DNA of 64,000 nucleotides from Embleya hyalina (lineage in GTDB: Bacteria > Actinomycetota > Actinomycetes > Streptomycetales > Streptomycetaceae), in NCBI RefSeq assembly GCF_003967355.1, contig NZ_BIFH01000040.1, forward strand, positions 87,711 through 151,710, in the 5' to 3' direction. Below, one piece after another: positions 1 through 9,638 of the stretch. How positions within the stretch are numbered: position 1 is the first letter of the stretch; the number at the start of each line of letters is the position of its first letter. A program made the translations under genes and the position numbers. The notes under the pieces were generated by a model. That model was not told the origin of the DNA, did no database searches, and was given only the letters and a program-made list of their open reading frames with translations.

Positions 1-1
1 C

Positions 2-715
2 GTGGCCTGGTTCTACCACCCCGGCAGCTACGCCGAACTCCTCGTCGTTCCGGTGCACTCGCTGGTCGCGGTGCCCGACGGTGTCGACGACGAGACGGCC
101 GCCGCCGTGCTGATGCAGGGCCTGACCGCGAGCCACCTGAGCACCGAGACCCATGCGATCGCGCCGGGCGACACCGCCGTGGTGCACGCGGCGGCGGGCG
201 GGGTCGGCCTGATGCTCACGCAACTGGTCAAGGCGCGCGGCGGCCGGGTGATCGGTCTGGTCTCCCGCGAGGACAAGGTTCCCGCGGCGAAGGAGGCCGG
301 CGCCGACCACGTGCTGGTCCACTCCGGCGGCGGTTTCGAGGACCGGATCAGGGAGCTGACCGGCGGTCGGGGGGCCGACGTCGTCTACGACGGAGGCGGC
401 GCCGACACCTTCCGGTCCTCCCAGCTGGCCCTGCGGCCGCACGGGGTGCACGCGTACTACGGCCCGTTCATGGGCGTCCCGACGCTGCGGCCCACCGACC
501 TGCCGAACAGCATCCTGCTGACCTATCCCGTGGTGCATCACCACGTCGACACCCGTGCGGCGCTGCTCCGGCGCACCGGCGAGATCTTCGACCTCGTCCT
601 GGCCGACCGCCTGACCCCGCGCGTCACCGGCCGCTACGCCCTCGCGGACGCCGCTCGCGCCCACGCGGACCTCGAGTCGCGCCGGACCACCGGCAAGCTG
701 CTGCTCCTGCCGTGA
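2..715 (+). CDS. NADPH:quinone oxidoreductase family protein, 5'-truncated by the window edge
   Basis: This is the C-terminal part of a zinc-free medium-chain dehydrogenase/reductase of the quinone oxidoreductase type. Such enzymes reduce quinones or other conjugated carbonyls with NADPH in the cytoplasm. The frame is open to the left edge, so the GTG at 2 is probably an internal valine. Family members have about 320-330 residues and 237 are visible. The Rossmann motif AAAGGVGL is at visible residues 63-70, followed by GADHVL and DVVYDGGGADT, typical of the qor family. A TetR gene starts 47 bases downstream on the same strand and may control it. The substrate cannot be read from the sequence. 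Confidence 0.85.
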   Translation: MAWFYHPGSYAELLVVPVHSLVAVPDGVDDETAAAVLMQGLTASHLSTETHAIAPGDTAVVHAAAGGVGLMLTQLVKARGGRVIGLVSREDKVPAAKEAGADHVLVHSGGGFEDRIRELTGGRGADVVYDGGGADTFRSSQLALRPHGVHAYYGPFMGVPTLRPTDLPNSILLTYPVVHHHVDTRAALLRRTGEIFDLVLADRLTPRVTGRYALADAARAHADLESRRTTGKLLLLP

Positions 716-762
716 CACGGCCCGACCCGGTTCGACGGGAACCGACCACACCGGGAGGACAC

Positions 763-1365
763 ATGCCGTTGACCCGCAAGGGCGCCGCGACCAGGCGACG
801 CATCATCGAGGGCGCCGCCGAGCAGATCCGGGCCGAGGGCGTGTTCGCGTTGCGGCTGGAGGACGTCATGGCCCGCACCGCGACCAGCAAGAGCCAGCTC
901 TTCCACTACTTCCCGGACGGGAAGGACGAACTGCTCCTCGCGGTGGCCCGGCACGAGGCCGCCCGGGTGATCGACGACCAGCAGCCGGAGCTGGGCGCGC
1001 TCACCTCCTGGGACGCCTGGTATCGGTGGCGGGACAAGGTCCTCGCCCGCTACCGCGCGCAGGGCGTCGACTGTCCCCTGCACGTGGCGCTGTCCCGGGT
1101 GGGAGCGGCCACCGACGCCGGCCGGAGCGTCGCCGGCGAACTGCTCGACCGGTGGCAGGGGCAGTTGGCCGAGGGCATCCGCCGCATGCAGGAGGGCGGC
1201 GAGATCGCCCCCGAACTGGACGCCGACCGCGAGGCCGCCGCCCTGTTGGCCGGCATCCAGGGCGGTGTGCTGATCCTGCTGACCACGGGCGGTACGGCCC
1301 ACCTGGAGGCCGCGCTCGACCTGGGCATCGCCCACCTGCGCACCGGAAATCACCGGGATCGCTGA
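763..1365 (+). CDS. TetR/AcrR family transcriptional regulator
   Basis: This 200-residue protein has the usual TetR layout. An N-terminal helix-turn-helix (about residues 8-50, with TSKSQLFHYFPDGKDELL as recognition helix and conserved HYF/K signature) is followed by a helical ligand-binding domain. It should repress nearby genes until a small molecule binds. The ATG at 763 is chosen because GGGAGG lies six bases upstream. An in-frame GTG at 712 overlaps the stop of the preceding oxidoreductase but has no ribosome binding site. The close same-strand position suggests the oxidoreductase is its target or partner. The ligand is unknown. Confidence 0.85.
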   Translation: MPLTRKGAATRRRIIEGAAEQIRAEGVFALRLEDVMARTATSKSQLFHYFPDGKDELLLAVARHEAARVIDDQQPELGALTSWDAWYRWRDKVLARYRAQGVDCPLHVALSRVGAATDAGRSVAGELLDRWQGQLAEGIRRMQEGGEIAPELDADREAAALLAGIQGGVLILLTTGGTAHLEAALDLGIAHLRTGNHRDR

Positions 1366-2928
1366 GGACGGACCCGGTGGACGGGTCGAGGGTGGGGACG
1401 GGCACGTGACCCACCGTCGTCGGCACCGCGGCAGCGGGGGATCCGACGCTCTCCCGCCGGGGTTCGGCGTGTGCCGGGCTTCGACCGGGTCGCCGGGTCG
1501 CCGGCCGTGATGTGCCATAACCGGTCGGACGCGCAGGCGGGTTCGGCGGCGGCTCGCGCAACAGGACGACCGCTGCCACGAGTTCTCGGCGGGACGGCTC
1601 GCGGTCGTCGACGTCGCCCCGGGGCGGGGCCACCCGGTCGCCGGTGGCGGCACGTATCGGGTGGGTATGGGCTCGGGCCGTGCGGCCGTGGGCGATCGGG
1701 TGGGGACCGTCGGGGCGGGCGGCGGTGGGTCGCCCGCCCCGACGGTCGCGTCGGAGCGTGGGGCGGGGCCGCCGGTTCGCCCGGGACGGGGGCGCGGGTT
1801 CCGGACGCTGTTCGATTTATCGCTCATTCGTTCGCTTTCCCGGGTCCGCCAACCGCTTTTCGGCGGACCGAAGTCGGAATTCCGGAACGGGCGAGGCGAG
1901 GCGATACGGATCGGGTGCGAGGGTGACTGAGGGTGAGTCTCCGAGGTCGTCGGCCCGTGGGAGTGCGGCGGATCGGGCCGCCCGGTTCGACCGCCGGTGT
2001 TCGGCGACGCTCCGGCGGACGCGCGGTTCCCGGTGAATTCGGAGTGCCGTCGGGCGCGGTGAGCTGCGGGTTCACGAAGCCGCGCCGCCGTGGATCCGCC
2101 CGCCTCGGGATCCGGTTCGCCCTGGACCGCCCTGAATCGCCCTCCACGGGCCTCGAGTCCATCGCCCGTCCCCGGGGTCGACCGGGGTGCTTTGAGCGAC
2201 TCTGTCCCGCGTGTGGGCCCTTCCATGGGCCGACGCACGGCGTCCCCGGCCGCGTATCCGCCGTCGAGAGCCCCGGATCGGCGTCCGCTCGCGGCCTTTC
2301 CGCCACCGGTGTCCATCCCGCCGCGGGGCCGCCCGGTGTCCCGAGTTCGGCCCGCGAGCACGCCTTCGGCCCGGCCGACGCCTCGTGTTGGGCCCCGACC
2401 CGGGCTTCCGGACCCGGAGCGGATCCGGCCGACGGGTGCGCACGCCGTCCCGAGTCGGTGGTGGCGGTGGGCTTTCGAAGGGCCGGGTGAACCGAGTTCC
2501 GTCCCGCGCGCCGGCGGGCGTTGGCGCGCCGGGGCGGGAAATCGGTTTCGACGGGCCGCGAGTCGGCGCGTATTTCCCGATTACCGGACCCTCGACAGGG
2601 GGCCGAAGGGGTGTTTCGTGCGCCGGATCCGAGGACCCTCGTGCCGCCTCGGGCCTTGTCCCACAAGGGGAAAACGGTCCTCGGGCGGCGAACGTCGGGA
2701 CCGGATACGCGGATTTGCCCGGTGTCGGACCGATCTCCGTGCGGGGTCCGCGTCGTTGATCCAAGGGGGTGTTTCGAGCGCGTCGTTACCGCAGTTCGAA
2801 ATGCCCCTCGTGTGACGGAGAGTTACAGTCATGGAAATGGGTACTGGCGCAACGGCGTTCGACCCGATCGGTCGGATGGTCCGGCCGGTCGAAAGCGATC
2901 GGTACCCCCGCACCACGAAAGGCGTCTC
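1366..2928. other. Gene-free 1.56 kb region upstream of the HU gene
   Basis: No convincing gene is visible on either strand. Open frames here are Arg/Pro/Gly-rich, lack ribosome binding sites and resemble no family I know. Visible structure: a perfect 8-bp hairpin (GGTCCGCC at 1843-1850 with GGCGGACC at 1862-1869), a small hairpin CCTTGT/ACAAGG at 2654-2668, and the exact direct repeat GGGGTGTTTCG at 2608-2618 and 2766-2776. A related copy, GGGGTGCTTTGAGCG, is at 2184-2198. The last 150 bases should hold the HU promoter and leader. The rest may be decayed sequence or an unannotated RNA. Confidence 0.5.
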
Positions 2929-3621
2929 ATGAACAAGGCACAACTCGTCGAAGCCATCGCCGACAAGCTCGGCGGCCGGGCTGCGGCCGAGGAAGCGGTC
3001 GACGCGGTTTTGGACACCATCATTCGTTCGGTCGTCGCGGGCGACCGGGTCTCGGTCACCGGCTTCGGGTCGTTCGAGAAGGTCGACCGGGCCGCTCGCT
3101 ACGCCCGTAACCCCCAGACGGGCGAACGGGTTCGGGTCAAGAAGACGTCGGTGCCGCGCTTCCGCCCGGGCCAGGGCTTCAAGGACCTCACCGGCGGCAC
3201 CAAGAAGCTGACCAAGGGCGAGACCGCGATCAAGAAGGCGTCCCCGGGCACCGTGTCCGGCGGCACCACGGTCGCGGGCAAGAAGGCCGCGGCCAAGAAG
3301 ACCACCGCGAAGAAGGCCACCGCCAAGAAGACGGCCAAGAAGGCCACCACGCGCGCCGCCGCGGCCGCTCCGGCCAAGAAGGCCACCGCGAAGAAGGCCA
3401 CCACCCGGGCGACCGCGGCGGCCAAGACCACTGCGGCGAAGAAGACCACCGCCAAGAAGGTGACCGCCAAGAAGACGACCGCCAAGAAGACCACGGCCAA
3501 GGCGACCCCGGCGAAGACCACCGCCAAGAAGGCCGCCAAGCCGCCGACGCGCGGCGCGTCCGGTCGCAAGGGGACCGCCGCCAAGCGCGCGACCGGCGCC
3601 CGTACCGCCAAGCGCGCCTGA
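2929..3621 (+). CDS. hupS: HU-family nucleoid protein with long lysine/alanine-rich C-terminal tail
   Basis: This is a 230-residue histone-like DNA-binding protein. Residues 1 to about 95 form the HU fold (MNKAQLVEAIADKL at the start, GFGSFEKV in the middle, and the DNA-arm region RNPQTGERVRVKKTSVPRF). The remaining 135 residues are a basic tail built from KKATAKK, KKTTAKK and PAKKA-type units, like a eukaryotic H1 tail. In Streptomyces the tailed HU paralogue is HupS, which compacts the spore nucleoid. HU proteins without the tail have about 93 residues. The ATG at 2929 fits the conserved HU N-terminus. It is followed by a strong terminator and faces the PI-PLC gene. Confidence 0.93.
   Translation: MNKAQLVEAIADKLGGRAAAEEAVDAVLDTIIRSVVAGDRVSVTGFGSFEKVDRAARYARNPQTGERVRVKKTSVPRFRPGQGFKDLTGGTKKLTKGETAIKKASPGTVSGGTTVAGKKAAAKKTTAKKATAKKTAKKATTRAAAAAPAKKATAKKATTRATAAAKTTAAKKTTAKKVTAKKTTAKKTTAKATPAKTTAKKAAKPPTRGASGRKGTAAKRATGARTAKRA
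3262..3560 (+). repeat. Degenerate codon-level repeats encoding the HU tail
   Basis: This DNA is an array of imperfect AAGAAG-ACC/GCC-ACC-GCC units coding for KKT/A-TA. The unit is in frame with the HU gene, so gain or loss of units changes tail length without a frameshift. It is a low-complexity coding repeat, not a mobile element. Confidence 0.7.
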
Positions 3622-3643
3622 GGACCACCCGGTCGGACGCGAT

Positions 3644-3674
3644 GGTCGGACCGCCCACACGGGGCGGTCCGACC
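3644..3674. terminator. Bidirectional intrinsic terminator after the HU gene
   Basis: A perfect 13-bp inverted repeat, GGTCGGACCGCCC (3644-3656) and GGGCGGTCCGACC (3662-3674), has a 5-base loop. It lies 22 bases after the HU stop codon, between convergent genes. It lacks a T-tract, as is usual in streptomycetes. Confidence 0.8.
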
Positions 3675-3886
3675 GGGCTCGCCGTGCCGGCGCGGCACGG
3701 TGGCCCGTCTCCCGATACGCACACGCTCCGGCGGGGCGACCCGCCGAGGCACCGTCTCGTCGACCGCCCGCTGCGGTACACCGTGGTGGGCGACCACTCC
3801 CGACCGGGCACCGCCGTGTCGCCCGGCCGATTCCGCCCCGAACCCGTCCGCGGCGCGCCCGCCGCCGCGACGGGCCCCGGTGCCGG

Positions 3887-4942
3887 CTACCGCCCGTTCG
3901 ACTCGGCCACGATCGACGCCGGTGTATGGCCGCTCCCGTCCGACAGTCGATGGAAGTCGACCGCGACGAAGTTCGGGGCTCGGCCCGCCGCCCGCTCGCA
4001 CTGCTGTGCGATCCGATTCCGGAGCTTGGTCCCGTTGTCCAGGGCCGCGGTGCCCACCGTCGGCACATTGCGGAAGTGGCTCATCACGAACAACCGGCGA
4101 AAGCCCGGTTCGGTCCGGTCCAACGGCACGTCCGACCAGCGGCTCGTACAGGCGAGGTCGTTGCCCAGGTCGCCCAGGCTCCAGTAGTTCTGCACGGTCC
4201 ACGCCTTGTCGTACATCACCCCGAGGCTCGTCTTGTCCGAGCGGTCGGAGAACATCAACAGTCGCTTGTTCGCGGTGACCAGGTCCGCCACCCTCGGCCA
4301 GCCGTTGTCGCGCACCCCGGCGGCGTCCGGGCGGAACAACAGATCCGACAGGCCGCGCACACGGTCGAGCGAGCCGCGGAGTTGCCCGGTGTCGACGTAG
4401 TCCTCCAGGAAGACGGTCACCACCTCCAGCGGATTCGCGGTCAGGAAGTCCACGACGGTCTGCATCGTGCCCGCGAAGCTCTGCCGGGGCAGTGCGTACG
4501 TCACGCCCGCGAACGCCTTGCAGTCGCCGTGGCACAGGTAGACGTCGCTCGGGTAGCAGTCGCTGCCGAAACTGATCACGCACAGCGCGGTGCTGTGCTC
4601 GTACCAGTGCGTGTCGAGCATCAATCCGCGTACGCCGCCCGCCAACTGGCCGCGCACCGACTCGGATTGGTTGACCGAGGACCATCGGGAGTCCTCGTGG
4701 TTGGTGAACGAGTTGTGCGTGGTCAGCGAACCCACCTGATCCAGCCGGGCGTTGCCCCAGCGCTGCTCCGCGGCGGTGAGGGGTGCCGCGGAGGAGGTCG
4801 AGGGGAGCAGGGCGACCAGGAGGGCGAGCACCACGACGAGCAGGCCGAGTCCGGGCCCGCCGAACGGGCGCGACCCGCCGCGCGTACCACGGTGTTCCGG
4901 GGATCCGAGAGGGGCGGCCGAGACGCCGCCGGAAGAGTCCAT
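3887..4942 (-). CDS. Secreted phosphatidylinositol-specific phospholipase C-like (PLC X domain) protein
   Basis: This 351-residue protein has a hydrophobic export segment at about residues 31-47 (GLGLLVVVLALLVALLP) followed by SSAAP, then a PI-PLC X-like TIM-barrel domain. The two histidines expected to act in general acid-base catalysis appear as SLTTHNSF (His76) and YLCHGD (His138). LMLDTHWYE and VVTVFLEDYVD match other strands of the fold. Family members cleave phosphoinositide or glycosyl-PI lipids outside the cell. The gene lies 92 bases downstream of the LanC gene on the same strand, so it may be co-transcribed with the lanthipeptide genes. Such proteins are not standard lanthipeptide partners, so the link is uncertain. 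The start at 4942 has only a weak ribosome binding site. Confidence 0.75.
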   Translation of the reverse strand: MDSSGGVSAAPLGSPEHRGTRGGSRPFGGPGLGLLVVVLALLVALLPSTSSAAPLTAAEQRWGNARLDQVGSLTTHNSFTNHEDSRWSSVNQSESVRGQLAGGVRGLMLDTHWYEHSTALCVISFGSDCYPSDVYLCHGDCKAFAGVTYALPRQSFAGTMQTVVDFLTANPLEVVTVFLEDYVDTGQLRGSLDRVRGLSDLLFRPDAAGVRDNGWPRVADLVTANKRLLMFSDRSDKTSLGVMYDKAWTVQNYWSLGDLGNDLACTSRWSDVPLDRTEPGFRRLFVMSHFRNVPTVGTAALDNGTKLRNRIAQQCERAAGRAPNFVAVDFHRLSDGSGHTPASIVAESNGR

Positions 4943-5034
4943 GGCCCGGGAACGTACCCGCGATCGCCCACGATGTGACCCCCCACGAACCGGCCGGCCG
5001 GCGTCCCCGGCCGCCGACCACCCGGAGCCGGGCG

Positions 5035-6417
5035 TCAGGCCACCATCAACACCCGATCCCAGCCCGCCCTCGCCCGTCCCTCCGCGTACGCGTCCAACGC
5101 GAGCGCGATGCCCGCGGCACCCTCCATGAACGACGGTACGTCCGCACCCTCCGGCACGTTGGTCATCGCCGAGCGGTAGCCGAAGCGGTACTCCTCGTGG
5201 TACCGATCCAGGATCAGCGCGGCCAACTCGTCCCGAACGAGCGGTAGTCGAGGGTCGTCCACGTGTTCGCCGAGCAGCCCGAGCAGGTGCAGCAGGCCGC
5301 CCCAGCCGTGGCACAGCGCCGAGTCCTCGACGCCCCAGTCCGCCGGCGGGGTGTCGAGCAGCCCGGTGAGCGACCGTCGGGTCGACTCGTGCCAGTCGGG
5401 CCGGTCGAGCGCGAGCGCGGCGAGCTGGAGCGCCCGGGACACCCCGGGTACGCCGTAACACCAGGACGGGCGGGGCGGCTTGGCGTCGAGCGCGGGCCCC
5501 GCCGACCACCGGTCCAGCGAGTACGCCGGCGGCCACCACAGCGCGTCGCCGGCCGGGACGGCGCACCTGGTGAGCAACGCCACCAGGCTTTCCAGCGCCG
5601 CGCGCTGCCCCGGGACCCGCACCCCCGCGCTCCACGCCAGCGCGAGCAACGCCAGCGGTCCGGCCACGCCGTGCGACAGACCCAGATTGAGATGGCCGTC
5701 GGGGAGTTCGTCCTCCTGACCGATCTTCGGCGCGGCCGTCGTCCACCAGCGCGGTACCCCGCGCCCGCGCCGGGTGACCTCGCCGTCGGCGAGCCCGACC
5801 AGATACGACAACACCATCCGCAACTCGTCGGCGCCGCCCTCGGGGGCATCCTCGCCCCCCGCGCCCTCGAACCGCGCCAGCAGGTACCGCCCGATCCCGG
5901 TCAGCCCGCGCACCGTCTCGAACTCCGCGTTCGAGGCGAGCGGTTCGTGGGTCCGCGGACGCGGCAGCGTGGCCCGCACCACCCGGCGTTGATGGTCGTG
6001 CAACCGGGCCAGGGCCGACACATATCCACCGGTCGCGTCGTGCGCGATCAGCGTGGCGTACGCGACCGAGCCCGGGCCGTCGAACACGCCACCGGCCGGG
6101 AAGGGTTCGCGAGCCAGTACCGCCATCGCCCGAGCCAGGTAGGCGTGCGCCCGGGCCGCGTGCTCCGGGCCGCGTGCGGTGGTGCCGCTGAAGGCCAGGG
6201 ACACCCCCGGGAAGCCGCCCGACAGCGACGAGTCCACCCACAGCGGGGCGCCCTCGCCGGCCCACGACCGTGCGGCCAGCGCGTCGGTGTCCTCGGCGAC
6301 GGCCGTCGGATCGGCGAGTCGATCCAGGACGCGTGCCACCGTCGCACGGGCGCGCTCGGCATGCCGGGGTTCGACGGTGCCGGTGGTTCGCTCAGCCGTG
6401 TCGGCCGTCTCGGGCAT
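5035..6417 (-). CDS. lanC: Class I lanthipeptide cyclase (LanC-like)
   Basis: This 460-residue zinc enzyme should add cysteine thiols to dehydroalanine and dehydrobutyrine in the precursor peptide, forming lanthionine rings. The three zinc ligands of LanC are visible: Cys320 in SWCYGVPG, and Cys369-His370 in ALCHGWGG. The repeated GxxG helix-barrel signatures are also present (GLTGIGRY, LSHGVAGP, SFMEGAAGIAL). The ATG at 6417 has GGGGGACGG upstream and overlaps the end of the LanB gene by 26 bases, which suggests translational coupling. Together with LanB and the precursor at 9677-9859 it forms a complete modification set. No transporter or leader protease gene is adjacent. Confidence 0.9.
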   Translation of the reverse strand: MPETADTAERTTGTVEPRHAERARATVARVLDRLADPTAVAEDTDALAARSWAGEGAPLWVDSSLSGGFPGVSLAFSGTTARGPEHAARAHAYLARAMAVLAREPFPAGGVFDGPGSVAYATLIAHDATGGYVSALARLHDHQRRVVRATLPRPRTHEPLASNAEFETVRGLTGIGRYLLARFEGAGGEDAPEGGADELRMVLSYLVGLADGEVTRRGRGVPRWWTTAAPKIGQEDELPDGHLNLGLSHGVAGPLALLALAWSAGVRVPGQRAALESLVALLTRCAVPAGDALWWPPAYSLDRWSAGPALDAKPPRPSWCYGVPGVSRALQLAALALDRPDWHESTRRSLTGLLDTPPADWGVEDSALCHGWGGLLHLLGLLGEHVDDPRLPLVRDELAALILDRYHEEYRFGYRSAMTNVPEGADVPSFMEGAAGIALALDAYAEGRARAGWDRVLMVA

Positions 6418-9400
6418 CTCGACCGTCCCCCTTCGGATCGTCGGTGCGGGTCCGCGGCGCGTGCGCCAGTCGGCCCAGGTGGTCGCTCGCGATGCCGCGC
6501 AGGATCTCGTAGCCGCGATCCTCGCTCGCCGGGTCGATGCCGAGCAGCCGGTTGTGCTGCATGTGCAGCAGGCCGAGCAGGGCGTTCTCGTGCGCGGCAC
6601 CGGCGGGCCCGCGGCCGTTGTCGGACAGCACGATCCCGCCGTAGGCACGTGCTCGCGGCGCCCGGGTCCACGCTTGTGCCAGTGCCGGTGCGCCCAGCCG
6701 ATCGCCGACCGCCGCGGCCGTCCGACCGGGTCGGATCAACTCGCGCACCAGCGCCCGATGCCGGCGGAACACGGTCTGCGCGGGCGACTTGGTGAACGCG
6801 TCCTCGACCCACGAACACCAGTCCCAATCCCCCAGGCCCTCCAGGAGGAGCGCGTGGTTGACGGCGATCAGCACCTCGTTCGGCACGGCGAGCCCGCCGC
6901 GGCCCCGAAGGCCCAGTTGGGCCAGCACCGACCTGCTGTCCAGGGTGAACAGGTGCTCGGCCGCGGCGAGCGCGTGCGACCCGCCGTACCGCTCGGTCTC
7001 GGGTTCGTACACGTCGAGCGCCATCGTGCGCAGCACGCCCGCCGTGCGCATGGCCCGCACCCGGCGGGCGAGTTCCGGCAGTACCCGCTCGCGCAGCCGG
7101 TCCGGATCGCCGTGCAGGCGGATCCGGATGTGCGGTTCGGGATCGCGGTAGCGGATGAAGAACCAGCGGTCGACGTGCTCGCCGACGGCGGCGAGCAGCT
7201 CGGGCAGATGCCCCCGGAGCAGTTCGTCGTGTGTGTCGGGAGTCGCGTACAGCTTTGCGAACAGCCAGTCCTCGCCGGGCAGATGGTAGGTGTCCGGGGC
7301 GGGCTCGGCCGGGCGCGCGCGGGCCGTCGCCACGGTCGCCGCAGTGGTCCGGGGCGAGTGGGGTCGGGTCAGCGGGACGACCAACTCGGTGCTGTACCCG
7401 GCCGCCCAGCCGAAACCGCGCCCCTGGTCGGTCAGGTCCTCGTACAGGGCCACCCGGTCCCGACGCATCTCGTGGCGCAGCAGTGTGCGGTGCCAGGACG
7501 CGTCCAGGTCGAGACCGTACGCGCGGTCCCAGCGCACCAGTTGCACCCGATCCGGCACGTCGTGACGATCGCTCCATTCGCGCAGCGCACGGTCGAATTC
7601 CCGGGGCTCGTCGGCCGCGGCGCGCATGGCGTGGTCCGGGGTCCACCGCCGGGGTACGGCGACCACCCGGCCGAGGGTCACCCTCGGCAGCGACGGCAGC
7701 ACGTCCAGGTCGGCCCAATCCCAGCCGGTCCAGGTGCGGGATCGGCCGAAGACGATGTCCACCATCAGCCGGACCACATCGGGCGCCTCGCTGTCCAGGG
7801 CGACCATGTGCGGCACCACGGGCAGCACGCGTTGCCCGGTCCCGGGCAGGGTCAGCGTCAGGCCGACCGGGTCGACCCCCACGAGCAGTTCGCGCCAGTC
7901 CAGGCAGTACGGATCGCGCCGGTCGGCGTATGTGCCGACGGGGATTTCGTAGGGCAACAGTCGGGGCACCCGGGCCATGTTCGACGCACGGGCGGAGTTG
8001 GGGGCGAAGCGGACCTGGGCGGCCACCGTGTCGGGGCTCGCCGCGGCCGCGACCAGCTCGGCCAGTTCGACCGTGCTGTCCGTGAGTTCGGCGAAGCGAC
8101 CGGTCATCGCCCCGGCCAGCCACGAGCCGGCGTGCGGGGTGCCGACCAGGCGGAACGCGCCCCGGTCGAGGGCGGCGGCGTCGTCGGCCAGGAGTTGGAA
8201 ACACAGTTCGAGCGAATTCGGCGGTTCGGCGGGTCCGACGCCGTCGAGTCGCGCGGTGCGGGCCAGCCGGTCGATCCGGTCCGGGGTCAGCCGCAGTTCG
8301 CGATCGTCGCGAAGGAGGGCCTCCTGGACCCATTCGGCGGTCAGCACGCGCCGTTCGCGAGTGGGCCGGTATCCCGTTTCGGACCGCTCGTCCGCGCCCA
8401 GGCGTGCGCCGTATCCGGCGGGGAGGCCGAGGCCGCGGTGCGGGTCCACGAGTTCGGCCAGCGGGACGGCCCCGGTGGTGCCGTAGCGGTCGATGAATCG
8501 AAGGCGATAGTCGCGGATGTGCGGATGGGTGACCCACGCGTCCGACAGTGTCCACATCGCGCGGGCGTAGGCGCTCACCTCCTCGCCCACGGCCGACGGC
8601 AGCACGATGTCGGTGTCCATCCGCAGGTCCACCTGCACCGGTGGACGGGGCGCGTCGCCGTGCGGATCGACCAGGGCCGTCAATCGGCGCAGGGAATCGG
8701 CACCCTCGCCGGGCCGGGCCTTCTCGTACTCGCGCACGGCGACCCTGGTCGCCCGCAGCTCGGCGACCGCATCGGGGAGTTCCGTGATCGCGGCATCGAT
8801 CCGATCGAACAGTGCCCCGTCCAGGCGGTGCGGGGTGATCGAGCTGATCAGGAAGCCGTGGCGCAACAATTGCGCCACCACGCCGTCGAGCCGATCGCGG
8901 GGCACCTCGGGGAAGGTCTCGCCGGTCCGATCCAGCAGGCTCTCGTACGGGACGGGATGGGTCGCGGCGGCGCAGACGTGCGCGACCAGTGCGCTGTGGC
9001 GCACCGAGAGCCCCCGCGTGGAGCCGGGCAGGGTCAGTCGACCGTCCCGGACTCGGCACAGGTCGTTGAGCACCACGTCGACCCGTCGCCGGACCGTGGG
9101 TTCGGCGAGCCACGCCAGGACCCGTTCGTGCAGGAGTTCGGCGTCCACGCGGACGGCCTTGGGGCCGGGGCCACGCACGGACACGCGCGCCGCCGGGCCG
9201 AAGCGGGCGGTGGTGACACCCGCGAACAGGCCGAACGGGGTCGGCCGACCGGTCATCCGCAGCACGTATCGGGTCACCGACAAGGCGGTGCCCGTGAGCC
9301 GCTTCGGGCCGGGGTCGATGTCCGCGTCGCATCGATCCAGCGCCGCGGACAGGCTGCCGCTGGCGAGCCGGACGGCCTCGCGCAGCAGTGGGTCGGCGGT

Positions 9401-9586
9401 GATCCGGCGCAACCCCTCGGGGGTGTTCGCGTCGGTCGTGTCCGGGCCGGCGGCGGGCTCGACCCGCGGCAGGATCGCCATCCGTACCAGGATCGGGCCG
9501 GCCGGTTCGTATTCGTCGTCTCGCGCGCCGCCCGGTCTCTCGTGAAGACCGTCGTCGCGCCCGGGATTCCGCTCGGAGTGTCGCAT
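6392..9586 (-). CDS. lanB: Class I lanthipeptide dehydratase (full-length LanB)
   Basis: This protein of about 1064 residues uses glutamyl-tRNA to glutamylate Ser and Thr of the precursor, then eliminates glutamate to give Dha and Dhb. The N-terminal glutamylation domain includes the conserved RMTGRPTPFGLFAGV stretch. The C-terminal elimination domain (SpaB_C type) starts near residue 765, with GEDWLFAKLY, RWFFIRYRDPEPHIRIRLHG and an NEVLIAVNH stretch. Both domains are fused, unlike the split enzymes of thiopeptide pathways. The ATG at 9586 is one choice. A GTG at 9598 in the same frame is equally possible, since neither has a strong ribosome binding site. It lies just after the precursor gene and overlaps lanC. 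Confidence 0.92.
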   Translation of the reverse strand: MRHSERNPGRDDGLHERPGGARDDEYEPAGPILVRMAILPRVEPAAGPDTTDANTPEGLRRITADPLLREAVRLASGSLSAALDRCDADIDPGPKRLTGTALSVTRYVLRMTGRPTPFGLFAGVTTARFGPAARVSVRGPGPKAVRVDAELLHERVLAWLAEPTVRRRVDVVLNDLCRVRDGRLTLPGSTRGLSVRHSALVAHVCAAATHPVPYESLLDRTGETFPEVPRDRLDGVVAQLLRHGFLISSITPHRLDGALFDRIDAAITELPDAVAELRATRVAVREYEKARPGEGADSLRRLTALVDPHGDAPRPPVQVDLRMDTDIVLPSAVGEEVSAYARAMWTLSDAWVTHPHIRDYRLRFIDRYGTTGAVPLAELVDPHRGLGLPAGYGARLGADERSETGYRPTRERRVLTAEWVQEALLRDDRELRLTPDRIDRLARTARLDGVGPAEPPNSLELCFQLLADDAAALDRGAFRLVGTPHAGSWLAGAMTGRFAELTDSTVELAELVAAAASPDTVAAQVRFAPNSARASNMARVPRLLPYEIPVGTYADRRDPYCLDWRELLVGVDPVGLTLTLPGTGQRVLPVVPHMVALDSEAPDVVRLMVDIVFGRSRTWTGWDWADLDVLPSLPRVTLGRVVAVPRRWTPDHAMRAAADEPREFDRALREWSDRHDVPDRVQLVRWDRAYGLDLDASWHRTLLRHEMRRDRVALYEDLTDQGRGFGWAAGYSTELVVPLTRPHSPRTTAATVATARARPAEPAPDTYHLPGEDWLFAKLYATPDTHDELLRGHLPELLAAVGEHVDRWFFIRYRDPEPHIRIRLHGDPDRLRERVLPELARRVRAMRTAGVLRTMALDVYEPETERYGGSHALAAAEHLFTLDSRSVLAQLGLRGRGGLAVPNEVLIAVNHALLLEGLGDWDWCSWVEDAFTKSPAQTVFRRHRALVRELIRPGRTAAAVGDRLGAPALAQAWTRAPRARAYGGIVLSDNGRGPAGAAHENALLGLLHMQHNRLLGIDPASEDRGYEILRGIASDHLGRLAHAPRTRTDDPKGDGRDARDGRHG

Positions 9587-9638
9587 CGTGTCTCGCACCG
9601 ACCCCAAAACCGTGTCACCGGCTCTCGCCGGGAGCCGA

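Noticed and set aside
634..2361. A 575-codon minus-strand frame opposite the TetR gene and into the gap
   Set aside because: Arg/Pro/Gly-rich translation, no ribosome binding site and no motif; part of it is antisense to a well-supported TetR gene.
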